64,000 bases of DNA from an uncultured Bacteroidales bacterium (GTDB taxonomy: Bacteria > Bacteroidota > Bacteroidia > Bacteroidales > Muribaculaceae), in NCBI GenBank assembly GCA_902762385.1, contig CACWNQ010000007.1, positions 29,821 to 93,820 of the forward strand, read 5' to 3'. Positions within the stretch are counted from its first letter, which is position 1; every line of letters begins with the position of its first letter. Below the pieces are notes generated by a model that was not told the origin of the DNA, did no database searches, and saw nothing but the letters and a program-made list of their open reading frames with translations. The translations under genes were made by a program, and so were the position numbers. Below are positions 41,397 through 50,244 of this stretch, in pieces.

Positions 41397-43208
41397 TTAT
41401 GGCTCCACCCAGTCGCCGTTTTCTTTAATGAGGGCGATAAGGCGAGGAATTGCTTCAGCTTCGGGGATGTTTTTCTCGATGCACTCTTTACCTTTGTAAA
41501 GGCTGATTTTTCCTACTGCAGCTCCCACGTAGCCATAGTCGGCATCGGCCATCTCGCCGGGGCCGTTCACTACGCACCCCATCACGCCAATCTTGAGGTG
41601 GGTGAGGTGTTCGGTGGCCTCTTGCACACGGTGCACGGTGGTTTGGAGGTCAAACATCGTTCGTCCGCAACTTGGGCACGATATGAATTCTGTCTTGGTG
41701 GTGCGTAGTCGTGCCGCCTGCAGCGTGGCAAAGGCATATTCCACCACATCGTTTTGATTCTCATAGTCAGGGGCTTCAAGCCATGTGCCATCGCCCAGCC
41801 CGTTGAGCAACACTGCACCAAGATCGGCTCCGGCTTTCACTTGCAGCCACTCGCTGTCGATATCAAGATAGGTATTGTGAAGGATGACGGGGCAGTTGAT
41901 ATCAGCATCTATAAGGGCATGAATAAGCGCTTGTTGGCAACCACTCGTGTTCACGTTGTCGGGGGTGATGATGAGTGCTACATTGTCGCAATCTCTTAGA
42001 AAGAGTAGTTTCTCAATGGGAGTGCTTGCAGGCACATTGAGCCACTTCACAGGCGCTTCGACACTGGCATTCCAATTCTCGAGCGTGAATAGGGGAGAAG
42101 TGTTGTCCTCGCCGTGATAGTTGCTTGCTGGTACTATAAAGTTGTTGCTCTTGTTTAAGGCGCCACTAGCGCTGTAGAAGAAATCAGGACGACGGTTGCT
42201 TGTGATTTCTTCAGGCTGGCACGAAGCGATGACTATGGGCATTTTACCTCCCACCAGTCCTGCAATGCTCTTGCCCACACGGCGCTCTGGCATGAGTGGG
42301 TTATAATCCTTGCTGAAACTTCCATTGATGTGAGGATGATTCTCACGGCTGGCGATACAGTCGACGAGTTTGTTGGCTACAGGCACTTCGAGTTCGGGGT
42401 CTTCACTCAGCGACACGCGTATTGTATCACCCAATCCTTGACTCATCAGTGCACCAATGCCCACAGCGCTTTTGATGCGTCCGTCCTCGCCAAATCCTGC
42501 CTCGGTAACACCGAGATGTAGTGGGAAGTGCATGTCCTCGGCATCCATGGCTGCTACAAGGCGTCGCACTGCTTCGACCATAACTACCACGTTAGATGCT
42601 TTCATCGATATTACCACATCCATGAATTTCTGCTCAACAAACACTCGCAAATATTCCATCACACTCTCAACCATGCCGGCTGCAGTGTTGCCGTAGCGGC
42701 TCATGATGCGATCACTCAGCGAGCCATGATTCACACCCAGGCGCACTGCTGTGCCGTGCTCCCGGCACAGATTGATGAAGGGTACAAGTTTGTCGTGGAT
42801 GCGTTGCAGCTCGGCTTGATATTCCTCGTCGGTATAGGTAAGATTCTTGAATTGGCGTGCGGGATCAACGAAATTGCCTGGATTGATGCGTACCTTGTCG
42901 GTTACCTGTGCTGCCGCCATTGCCGCACGTGGGTTGAAGTGAATATCGGCAACCAATGGAACCTTGCAGCCACGTTGGCGCACCTGCTGTCGTATAACGC
43001 CCAAGTTCTCGGCTTCTCGCACCCCTTGAGTGGTGAGACGAACATAATGCGCACCTGCATTGGCGATGCGCATTATCTGCTCCACGCTAGCCTCAATATC
43101 ATTGGTTGAGGTGTTGGTCATCGACTGCACCCTGATGGGATAGTCACTTCCCAGGGGCGTGTTGCCTATATTAACTGTGATTGTTTTCCGTCGTTGATAG
43201 TTGAACAT
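41397..43208 (-). CDS. ispG: 4-hydroxy-3-methylbut-2-enyl diphosphate synthase, Bacteroidetes type
   Basis: 603 residues, about 230 more than E. coli IspG because of the large inserted middle domain (about 300-510) found in Bacteroidetes, Chlorobi and plants. The TIM-barrel part shows PLVADIHFNP, VRINPGN, LRVFVEQKF and HLGVTEAG. The iron-sulfur ligands are Cys in FISCPSCGRTMFD and MGCVVNGPGE near the end. It makes HMBPP in the MEP isoprenoid pathway. It stands 78 bases upstream of the glycosyltransferase gene. Confidence 0.96.
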   Translation of the reverse strand: MFNYQRRKTITVNIGNTPLGSDYPIRVQSMTNTSTNDIEASVEQIMRIANAGAHYVRLTTQGVREAENLGVIRQQVRQRGCKVPLVADIHFNPRAAMAAAQVTDKVRINPGNFVDPARQFKNLTYTDEEYQAELQRIHDKLVPFINLCREHGTAVRLGVNHGSLSDRIMSRYGNTAAGMVESVMEYLRVFVEQKFMDVVISMKASNVVVMVEAVRRLVAAMDAEDMHFPLHLGVTEAGFGEDGRIKSAVGIGALMSQGLGDTIRVSLSEDPELEVPVANKLVDCIASRENHPHINGSFSKDYNPLMPERRVGKSIAGLVGGKMPIVIASCQPEEITSNRRPDFFYSASGALNKSNNFIVPASNYHGEDNTSPLFTLENWNASVEAPVKWLNVPASTPIEKLLFLRDCDNVALIITPDNVNTSGCQQALIHALIDADINCPVILHNTYLDIDSEWLQVKAGADLGAVLLNGLGDGTWLEAPDYENQNDVVEYAFATLQAARLRTTKTEFISCPSCGRTMFDLQTTVHRVQEATEHLTHLKIGVMGCVVNGPGEMADADYGYVGAAVGKISLYKGKECIEKNIPEAEAIPRLIALIKENGDWVEP

Positions 43209-43270
43209 TTTTATATTTATTACATTAAAGTGATCTAGCCCACCTGGACCCCTTAGAATAATTTAATATC

Positions 43271-43921
43271 TTAACCAAACAACCGCATCATAAGCGATAC
43301 ACACACAACTCCGTTGACAAATCCTGCCACAACTTGCATGAAGTTGTGACGCTTCAGGAGCATGCGTGCTGAACCTAAAGCGCCGCACAATCCTATTGCT
43401 GCGAAGATGAAAAACAGCATCCACACAGGACTGATGACTTCGAGGTCCATAGCATCGAGCTGCCACAGCAAGGCCAGGACGCCACCCATACCTGCCATGT
43501 GAGCACTGATTTTCCACTTGATGTTGACAATGGTCGAAATTAGGCAGGCGAGTGCTCCACCGGCTGCAAACATCACCAGCCATCGTGGCTCGTGGGTATA
43601 GGAAAGGAACCAAACTGCTCCTAAATAATAGACGGTTGCAGTGATGTAAGGAATAAGGCGATCTTGCCGCTTAATCATTCGCTTGTCCTTGATGAGTTTG
43701 AAGTTGTGAAGCACGGCAATTGTTACCATGGGAAGAACGCAGGTGATGCCGAAGATGATGAGCAGCAAGTTGATGCGTGAACCCGTGGTGTCGAGAACCT
43801 TTGGCGAGATGCTCAATGCCATGAACATTCCGTAGGTGGGTGTGAGCAATGGACTAAGCACAGTTGATATGAACCGTGCTGTCTCATCGAGAACTCTTAT
43901 TCTTGCCAGTCGTGATGCCAT
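43271..43921 (-). CDS. PAP2-superfamily-like membrane protein
   Basis: 216 residues and about six helices. Remnants of the phosphatase motifs are visible: KRQDRLIPY, KISAHMAG with a His, and SARMLLKRHNFMQ with a His. The Asp that normally follows the last His by four positions is Gln here, and Ser-Arg is Ala-Arg, so catalysis is uncertain. Typical PAP2 members dephosphorylate lipid phosphates in the periplasmic leaflet. Located 52 bases downstream of rpoN and 62 bases upstream of ispG on the same strand. Confidence 0.72.
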   Translation of the reverse strand: MASRLARIRVLDETARFISTVLSPLLTPTYGMFMALSISPKVLDTTGSRINLLLIIFGITCVLPMVTIAVLHNFKLIKDKRMIKRQDRLIPYITATVYYLGAVWFLSYTHEPRWLVMFAAGGALACLISTIVNIKWKISAHMAGMGGVLALLWQLDAMDLEVISPVWMLFFIFAAIGLCGALGSARMLLKRHNFMQVVAGFVNGVVCVSLMMRLFG

Positions 43922-43973
43922 GCGATGGTTAAGTAGTAAGTTATGGGTGATTTTATTCTGTGCTGCCTCTCAA

Positions 43974-45500
43974 CTAGTTAGTGCGAAGTGTCTTGCGTTG
44001 TCGCGCAACGGGAATCTTCATGCTGTCGCGGTATTTTGCTACAGTTCGTCGCTTTATATCATATCCCTTGCGTTGCAGCTCCTCGCATAGTTTGTCGTCG
44101 CTCAGCGGTTTTGTCTTGTCTTCATTGTCGACCATGTCTTTGATAATCTCTTTGATAGCCGTGGCCGAGGCATCGTTATCGTTGACTTTCTTAACAAAGA
44201 AGTACTTCACAGGAAATATGCCCCAATTGGTGTCGACATATTTGTTTTGTTGGGCACGCGAGATGGTCGAGGTGTCATAGCCTGTCTCATCGGCGATATC
44301 CTTGAGTACTAATGGCTTGAGTGACTGTGTGTCGCCAGTGATGAAGAACTCTTGCTGACGCAACATTATAGTTTTCATTATTTTGTAAAGTTTCTCCTGA
44401 CGTTGCTTGAGCAGCATGATGAAATTAGAGGCATTTTCATATTGGCGCTTAATAGTCAATTCCTCATCGCCCATCTTTGCGTTCTGGCCTTTGAGTTTCG
44501 CCAGTCGCTGGTATTCAATCTCGTAGCTTTCTGAAATTTGTAATTCGGGAATATCGTTAACGACAGTGAGTTGTAGCTTGTTATCGTCGGTGGTGATTAC
44601 AAAGTTGGGGGTGATGTGGCTTGCGTTGGCCATTCTTTCACCACTGCTGAACAAGTTCCCTGGTCTTGGGTTAGTGCGCTTAATTATCTTGTCGGCCTCG
44701 TTGAATGCAGCCTCATCTATGTTGAGAGCATTCAAGATTTTGTCGTAGTGATGTCGCTCGTAGGCTTCAAAATGCTTGTCGACGATAGCGTGGGCAAGTT
44801 GAGCGGCCTCTATATCGACACCTTTCATGTCCTCGATTTGAAGCAGTATGCACTCGCGAGTGTTGGTCGCGCCAATGCCTGCCGGTTCCAGATCTTGAAT
44901 AACCTCAAGCACCTCCTGTACCTCTTGTGGCGCAACAAACTCATTCTCTCTTGAGATGATGTCACCGCAAATTGATGTGATGGGCCTGCGCATGAGTCCG
45001 TCATCATCAATTTCACCTACTATGTACTCGGCGATGAGCATCTGTCGCTCGGTAAGGTCACGCTCATGCACTTGGTTCATAAGAACTTCATACATCGAGG
45101 CCTCGTTTACCACTGGTGGGCGATACACGTCGTCGTTAGCTCGTTTTTTGCGTGATGCTATCAAGGCAAACCCGTCGTCGAACGTGTCGGCCGTGTTGTC
45201 GTCATCGTTTTGGGTGTAGGGCGACTCAAATGGGTCGTCATTACCTTGACCCACCTCGGCTGTGGTGTCGTCGTCACCTTCATCGTTGTTGTCGCCGAAG
45301 TCGTCGATGTTATCGCTAGCTTCACTAGCCTCTTCCAATGCCGGGTTATCGTTAAGCTCGGCGTCGATGCGCTCCTTGATGCCCTCATCGTTCATCTCGA
45401 TGAGCTCACCTAGCAGCATCTGGTTAAGAGTGGCACGTTGAGTCTGAATCTGCTCCTGGCTCAGCTTTTGTATCTGTTGAAAACTGTCTTTTTCGCTCAT
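43974..45500 (-). CDS. rpoN: RNA polymerase sigma-54 factor
   Basis: 508 residues. Region I is Gln-rich at the start (FQQIQKLSQEQIQTQRATLNQ), an acidic region II follows (about 60-110, with DNNDEGDDD), then the core-binding and helix-turn-helix parts, and the RpoN box RRTVAKYRDSMKIPVARQR near the C-terminus. RpoN recognises -24/-12 promoters and needs enhancer-binding activators. The opening METQ-like variation (MSEKDSFQQI) lacks the usual first Leu-rich Gln segment of gammaproteobacteria but fits Bacteroidetes. Promoter at 45527-45557. Confidence 0.96.
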   Translation of the reverse strand: MSEKDSFQQIQKLSQEQIQTQRATLNQMLLGELIEMNDEGIKERIDAELNDNPALEEASEASDNIDDFGDNNDEGDDDTTAEVGQGNDDPFESPYTQNDDDNTADTFDDGFALIASRKKRANDDVYRPPVVNEASMYEVLMNQVHERDLTERQMLIAEYIVGEIDDDGLMRRPITSICGDIISRENEFVAPQEVQEVLEVIQDLEPAGIGATNTRECILLQIEDMKGVDIEAAQLAHAIVDKHFEAYERHHYDKILNALNIDEAAFNEADKIIKRTNPRPGNLFSSGERMANASHITPNFVITTDDNKLQLTVVNDIPELQISESYEIEYQRLAKLKGQNAKMGDEELTIKRQYENASNFIMLLKQRQEKLYKIMKTIMLRQQEFFITGDTQSLKPLVLKDIADETGYDTSTISRAQQNKYVDTNWGIFPVKYFFVKKVNDNDASATAIKEIIKDMVDNEDKTKPLSDDKLCEELQRKGYDIKRRTVAKYRDSMKIPVARQRKTLRTN

Positions 45501-45526
45501 ATCACATTTGTCTTGTCAATGAAATA

Positions 45527-45557
45527 CAAAGGTAATGCTTAATTTTATTCTAAACAA
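45527..45557 (-). promoter_or_regulatory. Promoter of rpoN
   Basis: On the minus strand TTG (45557-45555) and TACCTTTG (45534-45527) are 20 bases apart. The leader would be about 20 bases. It lies between rpoN and element copy B, so rpoN does not depend on transcription through the element. Confidence 0.75.
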
Positions 45558-45666
45558 CTCACAAACATTTTTTTTGAAAAAAAGTTTGAGCGAAGAAAAT
45601 GGAAAATAGTTATTAGTTGTTAGTGAGAGAGGGAGAGGAGAGAGGAGAGAGGGAAGAGCAGTTTAT

Positions 45667-45708
45667 GGACTCACTTGACTCACTTGACTCACTTGACTCA
45701 CCAGACTC
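45667..45708 (-). repeat. 9-base tandem repeat of element copy B
   Basis: On the minus strand about five units of GAGTCAAGT (the first GAGTCTGGT, the last partial). It aligns with the repeat at 26313-26363 of copy A, which has a different unit count and different unit sequence. Confidence 0.9.
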
Positions 45709-45990
45709 GGTTACGGATTGTAAGCTAATTTTCCGATGAGTGGGGCTGAGTGGGACACTTTTTTGTTTTTTTTATTTTGTGTTTTGAGAGTTTGTGGTCA
45801 TGATTGCCAATTTTGGTTTTAGATATTAAGGGATTTGGGTTATTATACTTGACGCTTGATAGTGGGCGGGACAGAGAACAATGGTTGCAAATTGTAAGTA
45901 GTGCTTCGCGCTTGGGGAGTGTGGGACAAAAATGTTTATTTTTTTCGAGGTTATCCATAGTCTATATATTATTAAATGAACATGTGTGCG

Positions 45991-46021
45991 CAAATGTAAT
46001 AACATGGACTGACAGAGACAA
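45991..46021 (-). promoter_or_regulatory. Promoter inside element copy B
   Basis: On the minus strand TTG (46021-46019) and TACATTTG (45998-45991) are 20 bases apart. The 17-base match with copy A (TTTGCGCACACATGTTC) begins inside this -7 box. Confidence 0.65.
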
Positions 46022-46116
46022 CATTAAAAAAAGACAGTATAAATAAAAGTGGGGCTGCCAGTTGTGCGAATAGAAATTGTTGCATTAATAAAAAAACAAA
46101 AATATGTTGTCATTAA

Positions 46117-46147
46117 TTGTTGTAGCAATCAAAAAGTGTTATCTTTG
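46117..46147 (+). promoter_or_regulatory. Promoter of the DUF4199 gene
   Basis: TTG at 46117-46119 and TATCTTTG at 46140-46147 are 20 bases apart. The leader would be about 30 bases. Confidence 0.75.
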
Positions 46148-46184
46148 CAGTTTGTAAACACGGCAAATTGTCGGGCAGAAGATT

Positions 46185-46733
46185 ATGGAAACTCAAAAGA
46201 ACGTATTCATAAAAAGCGCTGAACTTGGCGTGCCATTTGGCGCCATGCTGCTGGTGGCATCGGTGGCTATGCTCTTTGGCGACAAAGTGCCATTGTTGTC
46301 ATCGTTGACGCTGATAGTGGCACTGGTGGCACCATTTGTGCTGTACATATTCCAGCGCAAGCGCTATGTGCAGAGCAATGGCTTCGCCCCTTTCAGTGAA
46401 TTGTGGACTCTTGGCATCTTCACAACAATAGGCGGTGCGATGATATGCGGTCTTGTGACATATGGGCTCATCATATATCTGCGTCCCGACTTTGTGTATG
46501 AGCAGGCTCAGCTTGTGGTTGATAACTACAAACAATTGCCCAATGGCGTAGGTGATGAGTTTGCCGATGTTTTGCAAAAAGCCATCAAGGCCAATATGCT
46601 TCCCACGCCATTCGACTTCTGTGTTCAGATGTTTTGGCTAACATCGAGTCTTGGGTGCGTGGGTGGTGCTATCACTGCATTGATTGCCAGTAAAATGCCC
46701 TTGAAGCAAAAAGAATCAAATAATCAGTTGTAA
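46185..46733 (+). CDS. DUF4199 family membrane protein
   Basis: 182 residues with four hydrophobic helices (about 14-34, 37-55, 72-95 and 150-170) and a polar extracytoplasmic loop between the last two. This is the size and topology of DUF4199, a Bacteroidetes family of unknown function often placed directly before a GtrB/DPM1-type glycosyltransferase, as here (17-base gap). A partner role in lipid-linked sugar transfer is inference from context. Confidence 0.85.
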   Translation: METQKNVFIKSAELGVPFGAMLLVASVAMLFGDKVPLLSSLTLIVALVAPFVLYIFQRKRYVQSNGFAPFSELWTLGIFTTIGGAMICGLVTYGLIIYLRPDFVYEQAQLVVDNYKQLPNGVGDEFADVLQKAIKANMLPTPFDFCVQMFWLTSSLGCVGGAITALIASKMPLKQKESNNQL

Positions 46734-46750
46734 CGAATAAATAACAAGAT

Positions 46751-47704
46751 ATGGATATTTCGGTTGTAGTACCACTTTATAATGAAGCGGAGTCGTTGCC
46801 CGAGTTGGCGGCTTGGATAGAGCGTGTGATGGATGAGCACGGTTTTACCTACGAGGTGCTGATGATTAATGACGGCAGCACCGACGACTCCTGGCATGTG
46901 ATTAAAGAACTGAGTGAGAAGAACCCCTGCATTAAGGGTGTGTGCTTCCGTCGCAACTATGGTAAGTCACCGGCTCTATACACTGGCTTTGAACGTGTGC
47001 AGGGCGACGTGGTAATCACCATGGATGCCGATCTTCAAGATTCTCCCGATGAGATTCCTGAATTATATCGCATGATAACTGAAGACGGATATGACCTGGT
47101 GAGTGGATGGAAGCAGAAACGCTATGACCCACTGTCGAAGACTATTCCCACTAAACTATTCAACGCCACTGCTCGTAAGGTGAGCGGTATCAAGAACCTG
47201 CACGACTTTAACTGCGGTCTAAAGGCTTATCGTCGTGATGTGGTGAAACACATCGAGGTTTATGGCGACATGCATCGCTACATCCCATATCTGGCCAAAA
47301 ATGCCGGTTTCGACAAGATAGGCGAGAAGGTGGTGCACCACCAAGCCCGCAAGTATGGCAAGTCAAAGTTTGGTCTTGACCGCTTTGTGAATGGTTATCT
47401 CGACTTGATGACACTGTGGTTCCAGTCGAAGTTTGGTGTCAAGCCAATGCACTTTTTTGGTCTGCTTGGTAGCTTGATGTTCTTCATTGGTCTTATTGCC
47501 GTGATTGCCGTGGGCGTCATCAAGCTCTACAATATGTATGCCGGCAACCATTATATTCTGGTTACCGATTCTCCTTACTTCTATCTCGCCCTCACGTGCA
47601 TGATTTTGGGAACCCAGTTGTTCCTGACAGGCTTTTTGGGGGAACTTATAGCCCGCAATTCGGCAGGTCGTAACCATTATGAGATAGAGGAGGAGATAAA
47701 GTAG
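46751..47704 (+). CDS. GtrB/DPM1-type glycosyltransferase
   Basis: 317 residues. N-terminal GT2 domain: SVVVPLYNEAESLPELAAWI, LMINDGSTDDSWHVIKEL, DADLQDSPDEIPEL and the FRRNYGKSPALYTGF segment. Two C-terminal helices (about 235-260 and 270-295) match bactoprenyl- or dolichyl-phosphate sugar transferases, which transfer a hexose to undecaprenyl phosphate on the cytoplasmic face. The polypeptide ends EIEEEIK; the stop is directly followed by the heptad repeat. Confidence 0.92.
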   Translation: MDISVVVPLYNEAESLPELAAWIERVMDEHGFTYEVLMINDGSTDDSWHVIKELSEKNPCIKGVCFRRNYGKSPALYTGFERVQGDVVITMDADLQDSPDEIPELYRMITEDGYDLVSGWKQKRYDPLSKTIPTKLFNATARKVSGIKNLHDFNCGLKAYRRDVVKHIEVYGDMHRYIPYLAKNAGFDKIGEKVVHHQARKYGKSKFGLDRFVNGYLDLMTLWFQSKFGVKPMHFFGLLGSLMFFIGLIAVIAVGVIKLYNMYAGNHYILVTDSPYFYLALTCMILGTQLFLTGFLGELIARNSAGRNHYEIEEEIK

Positions 47705-47787
47705 GAAGTAGGAAGTAAGAAGTAGGAAGTAAGAAGTAGGAAGTAAAAAGTAGGAAGTAAAAAGTAAGAAGTAGGAAGTAAAAAGTG
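47704..47787 (+). repeat. Heptanucleotide tandem repeat, 12 units
   Basis: Exactly twelve units of RRAAGTA (84 bases; GGAAGTA, AGAAGTA, AAAAGTA, last unit AAAAGTG) fill the gap between the glycosyltransferase stop and two bases before the ATG at 47790. On this strand the units are purine-rich and resemble weak ribosome-binding sites. Confidence 0.95.
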
Positions 47788-47789
47788 AG

Positions 47790-48269
47790 ATGAGATTAGG
47801 CAGGAAATATGGAGCATTGGTGGCGATGGTGGCTGTTGTCGCTGTAGTGGCTGTGACTTCATGCAGTAACGACAATTGCATGGGTAACAGCTCGGGCATT
47901 CCGCTTGCAGCATTTATGGAGGGCAATAACAAAGTGACGTTGACCAGCCTCACGGTATACGGTATTGGTGCGCCCAACGATAGTGCCATCATTCGTAACA
48001 GCAGCGCAAGCCAAGTGTATATGCCATTGCGCATCACTGAAACCACGTGCAGCTATGTGCTAGACTACAACGGTACTGAAGTGGGTAACGACACTATTAC
48101 ATTTAACTACGAAATAATCCCTTACTTTGAGTCGCGCGAATGTGGCGCAATGTATAACTTCAATATCACATCGTGGGAGTATACGCAGAATGCTATCGAC
48201 TCGGTGGCAATCCCCAACCCAATGATTACAAATAGTGATGTGGTGACTATCAACATTTACATGCAATGA
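47790..48269 (+). CDS. DUF6452 family lipoprotein
   Basis: 159 residues. Signal peptide with lipobox AVTSC. The mature domain has SNDNCMGNSSGIPLAAFM and a beta-rich body ending TINIYMQ, as in DUF6452 proteins. They are usually encoded before a DUF6048 gene, as here. Function is unknown, though the pairing with a barrel protein suggests an outer-membrane complex. The start overlaps no other gene, but the next gene begins inside its stop (ATGA). Confidence 0.8.
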   Translation: MRLGRKYGALVAMVAVVAVVAVTSCSNDNCMGNSSGIPLAAFMEGNNKVTLTSLTVYGIGAPNDSAIIRNSSASQVYMPLRITETTCSYVLDYNGTEVGNDTITFNYEIIPYFESRECGAMYNFNITSWEYTQNAIDSVAIPNPMITNSDVVTINIYMQ

Positions 48270-49144
48270 CGACAGCGAGACTACATAGGATTGTGATGTG
48301 CCTGATTGCATTGATACTGGCGCTGCCGCTGTTGGCTCAGGAACAGCATGACAGAAAGGTTACTCCCGTAAAACCAGCAACCAATAAGGTGCTTACCCCT
48401 CCGAAAGGAACCGACGAAAAAATAATCCAGCAGTATCTCACTGGTGACACTGCACAAGCCCGAGCACAGGAGCGTAAAGACTCGCTGGCACGCATCTATC
48501 CGCACTATCCCAAGTTGACTGAGCTGTCGCTTGGATTGAACTTTGGTGATTTGTTGATGATGGCTTTTGGGCAGAAGTACACATCAATTGATTTAAGTGC
48601 CACACTCAACATGTGGAACCGCTTCCAACCAGTGCTGGTTGTGGGTTTGGGACGAGCAAAGGATACACCTCAGGACATGAACTTTACCTATACAGGTAAG
48701 CTTTCGCCCTATTTTAAATTGGGAGCCAACTACAATTTCCTGTTCAAGAACGAGCCAAGATATCAGCTCTATGCCGGCGTGAGACTAGGTTACACCACAT
48801 TTAAGTACGACATTACTGATGTGAATATCAACAATCCTTATTGGGGCGAAACCGGCATCAATTATGAAATGCGTGGAGTGAACTCAAATGCCTTGTGGGG
48901 TGAGTTCCTGGCTGGATTGAAAGTGGGCCTTTTCAGCAATTTCGCCTTGGGTTGGGAAGTGAAATTTCATGGCATGTTTAAGGAAAAGAAGAATGGCAAT
49001 GGAAAGCCTTGGTACATTCCAGGCTATGGCACTCGAAATGGCAATTGGGCCTTTGGCATCTCGCTATATTACACTATCCCATTAAATCACGACCGCTGGC
49101 CTGTGAAAGATGATAAGAAAGGCAATGTTAAGAAGGGCAACTAG
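48266..49144 (+). CDS. DUF6048 family outer membrane protein
   Basis: 292 residues. Signal peptide ends at LLAQ. The linker to about 75 is polar; then a beta-barrel-like body with LGLNFGDLLMMAFGQKYTSI, SPYFKLGANYNFLFK and YAGVRLGYTTFKY, ending in the aromatic strand GISLYYTIPL and a polar tail. DUF6048 is an uncharacterised Bacteroidetes family with DUF6452 as its usual neighbour. Start overlaps the DUF6452 stop by four bases. Confidence 0.82.
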   Translation: MTTARLHRIVMCLIALILALPLLAQEQHDRKVTPVKPATNKVLTPPKGTDEKIIQQYLTGDTAQARAQERKDSLARIYPHYPKLTELSLGLNFGDLLMMAFGQKYTSIDLSATLNMWNRFQPVLVVGLGRAKDTPQDMNFTYTGKLSPYFKLGANYNFLFKNEPRYQLYAGVRLGYTTFKYDITDVNINNPYWGETGINYEMRGVNSNALWGEFLAGLKVGLFSNFALGWEVKFHGMFKEKKNGNGKPWYIPGYGTRNGNWAFGISLYYTIPLNHDRWPVKDDKKGNVKKGN

Positions 49145-49194
49145 TACACAACCAATTGCCCCCTCCAGTTAGATAAATCCCTAAATTTTCAGCA

Positions 49195-50145
49195 TTACTG
49201 CAGGCTTGCTAAAGCTTGCTCATATTCGAGCACCAGTCGTTGCATAACGGTTGCAACGGGTTCGATGTCATTGCCCTTAAGCAGTGATGCAGCCTGACCA
49301 ATCTCTAGCTCTCCATTCTCGATGTCACCTTCAAAGATACCGGCTTTGGTCTTGCCAATGCCAATGATGTCGAGCAATTCCTCGCCGCTAGCACCACGAT
49401 TCTCGGCTTCCTCGATGGAGTCGTAAAACCCTCCTTTTACCAGTCGGGTAGGAGAGAGCTTGCGCAACAGCAGCTTGGTGTCGCCCTCGTTGAGGTCGAG
49501 GCAGCGACGCTTGAAAGCCTCATGAGCACCACTCTCTTGAGTGAGCGCAAACAGAGTGCCAATCTGCACCCCTTCGGCCCCGAGAACACGTGTCGCAAGA
49601 ATCGCTTCGCCACTGGTGATGCCTCCCGCAGCAATAAGAGGCAGCTTGGTTGCCCGTCGTGCAGCGGGAATCAAGCATAAAGTTGTGGTTTCTTCCTTAC
49701 CATTGTGGCCTCCAGCCTCAAAACCCTCGGCAACCACTGCGTCGACTCCCGCTTCTTCGCACTTGCGGGCAAACGTTGATGATGCCACCACATGAGCGAC
49801 CTTGATGCCACGCTCGTGTAGCCAAGCTGTCCACTTCTTGGGGCTTCCGGCACTAGTGAAGACTACAGGCACATGCTCCTGTGCAATCACTTCCATTATC
49901 TCGGCTACATTGGGTTTCATGAGTGGCACGTTCACGCCAAAGGGCTTGCCCTCTTCCTGTGTGGCCTCACGACACTGGGTGATGTGCTCGCGCAGCACTT
50001 CGGGTGTCATCGAGCCTGCGCCAATGAGTCCCAGACCACCAGCGTTGCTCACTGCCGCTGCGAGTTTCCATCCACTGCACCACACCATGCCGCCTGCAAT
50101 GATGGGATATTCAATTCCAAAAAGTTCGGTTATTCTACTGTTCAT
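49195..50145 (-). CDS. Nitronate monooxygenase / FabK-like FMN enzyme
   Basis: Start set at 50145 (MNSRITELFGIEYPIIAGGM); the frame runs further to 50403 but without homology. 316 residues. TIM-barrel flavoprotein family shared by 2-nitropropane dioxygenases and enoyl-ACP reductase II (FabK): PIIAGGMVW, VSNAGGLGLIGAG, EGFEAGGHNG with the His used in both, and PLIAAGGITSG. The reaction cannot be decided from sequence; FabK would fit with the fatty acid genes elsewhere in the window, but annotation as NMO is equally open. A -7 element lies at 50175-50182. Confidence 0.85.
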   Translation of the reverse strand: MNSRITELFGIEYPIIAGGMVWCSGWKLAAAVSNAGGLGLIGAGSMTPEVLREHITQCREATQEEGKPFGVNVPLMKPNVAEIMEVIAQEHVPVVFTSAGSPKKWTAWLHERGIKVAHVVASSTFARKCEEAGVDAVVAEGFEAGGHNGKEETTTLCLIPAARRATKLPLIAAGGITSGEAILATRVLGAEGVQIGTLFALTQESGAHEAFKRRCLDLNEGDTKLLLRKLSPTRLVKGGFYDSIEEAENRGASGEELLDIIGIGKTKAGIFEGDIENGELEIGQAASLLKGNDIEPVATVMQRLVLEYEQALASLQ

Positions 50146-50174
50146 AGTTTTATAGTATTGTTTTTTCAAGACTT

Positions 50175-50182
50175 CAAAGATA
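50175..50182 (-). promoter_or_regulatory. -7 element of the NMO/FabK-like gene
   Basis: TATCTTTG on the minus strand, about 30 bases upstream of the chosen ATG. It supports the start at 50145. No TTG occurs at the standard -33 distance. Confidence 0.5.
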
Positions 50183-50244
50183 CGCACTTTTTTTGAATTT
50201 ATGTATTTCGTAAGATGGTTTTTGTTGATATTGTTTTGGTATTT

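Larger units (their letters stand above)
45617..46021 (-). repeat. Dispersed intergenic element, copy B (promoter-led)
   Basis: Reverse-complement relative of the element at 26001-26425. Shared exact blocks are 45978-45994, 45947-45962, 45920-45934, 45750-45765 and 45714-45725. It reads leftward toward rpoN, carries three GTCCCAC-like motifs, a 9-base tandem repeat and a CT-rich end on the minus strand. A 77-codon frame exists on the minus strand but is out of register with copy A. The rest of the 684-base gap 45501-46184 holds the rpoN promoter and the promoter of the rightward gene. Confidence 0.8.

Noticed and set aside
45725-45958. 77-codon minus-strand frame inside element copy B
   Set aside because: Not maintained in copy A, which has a 2-base length difference early on and a stop; better explained by non-coding conservation or a dead gene.
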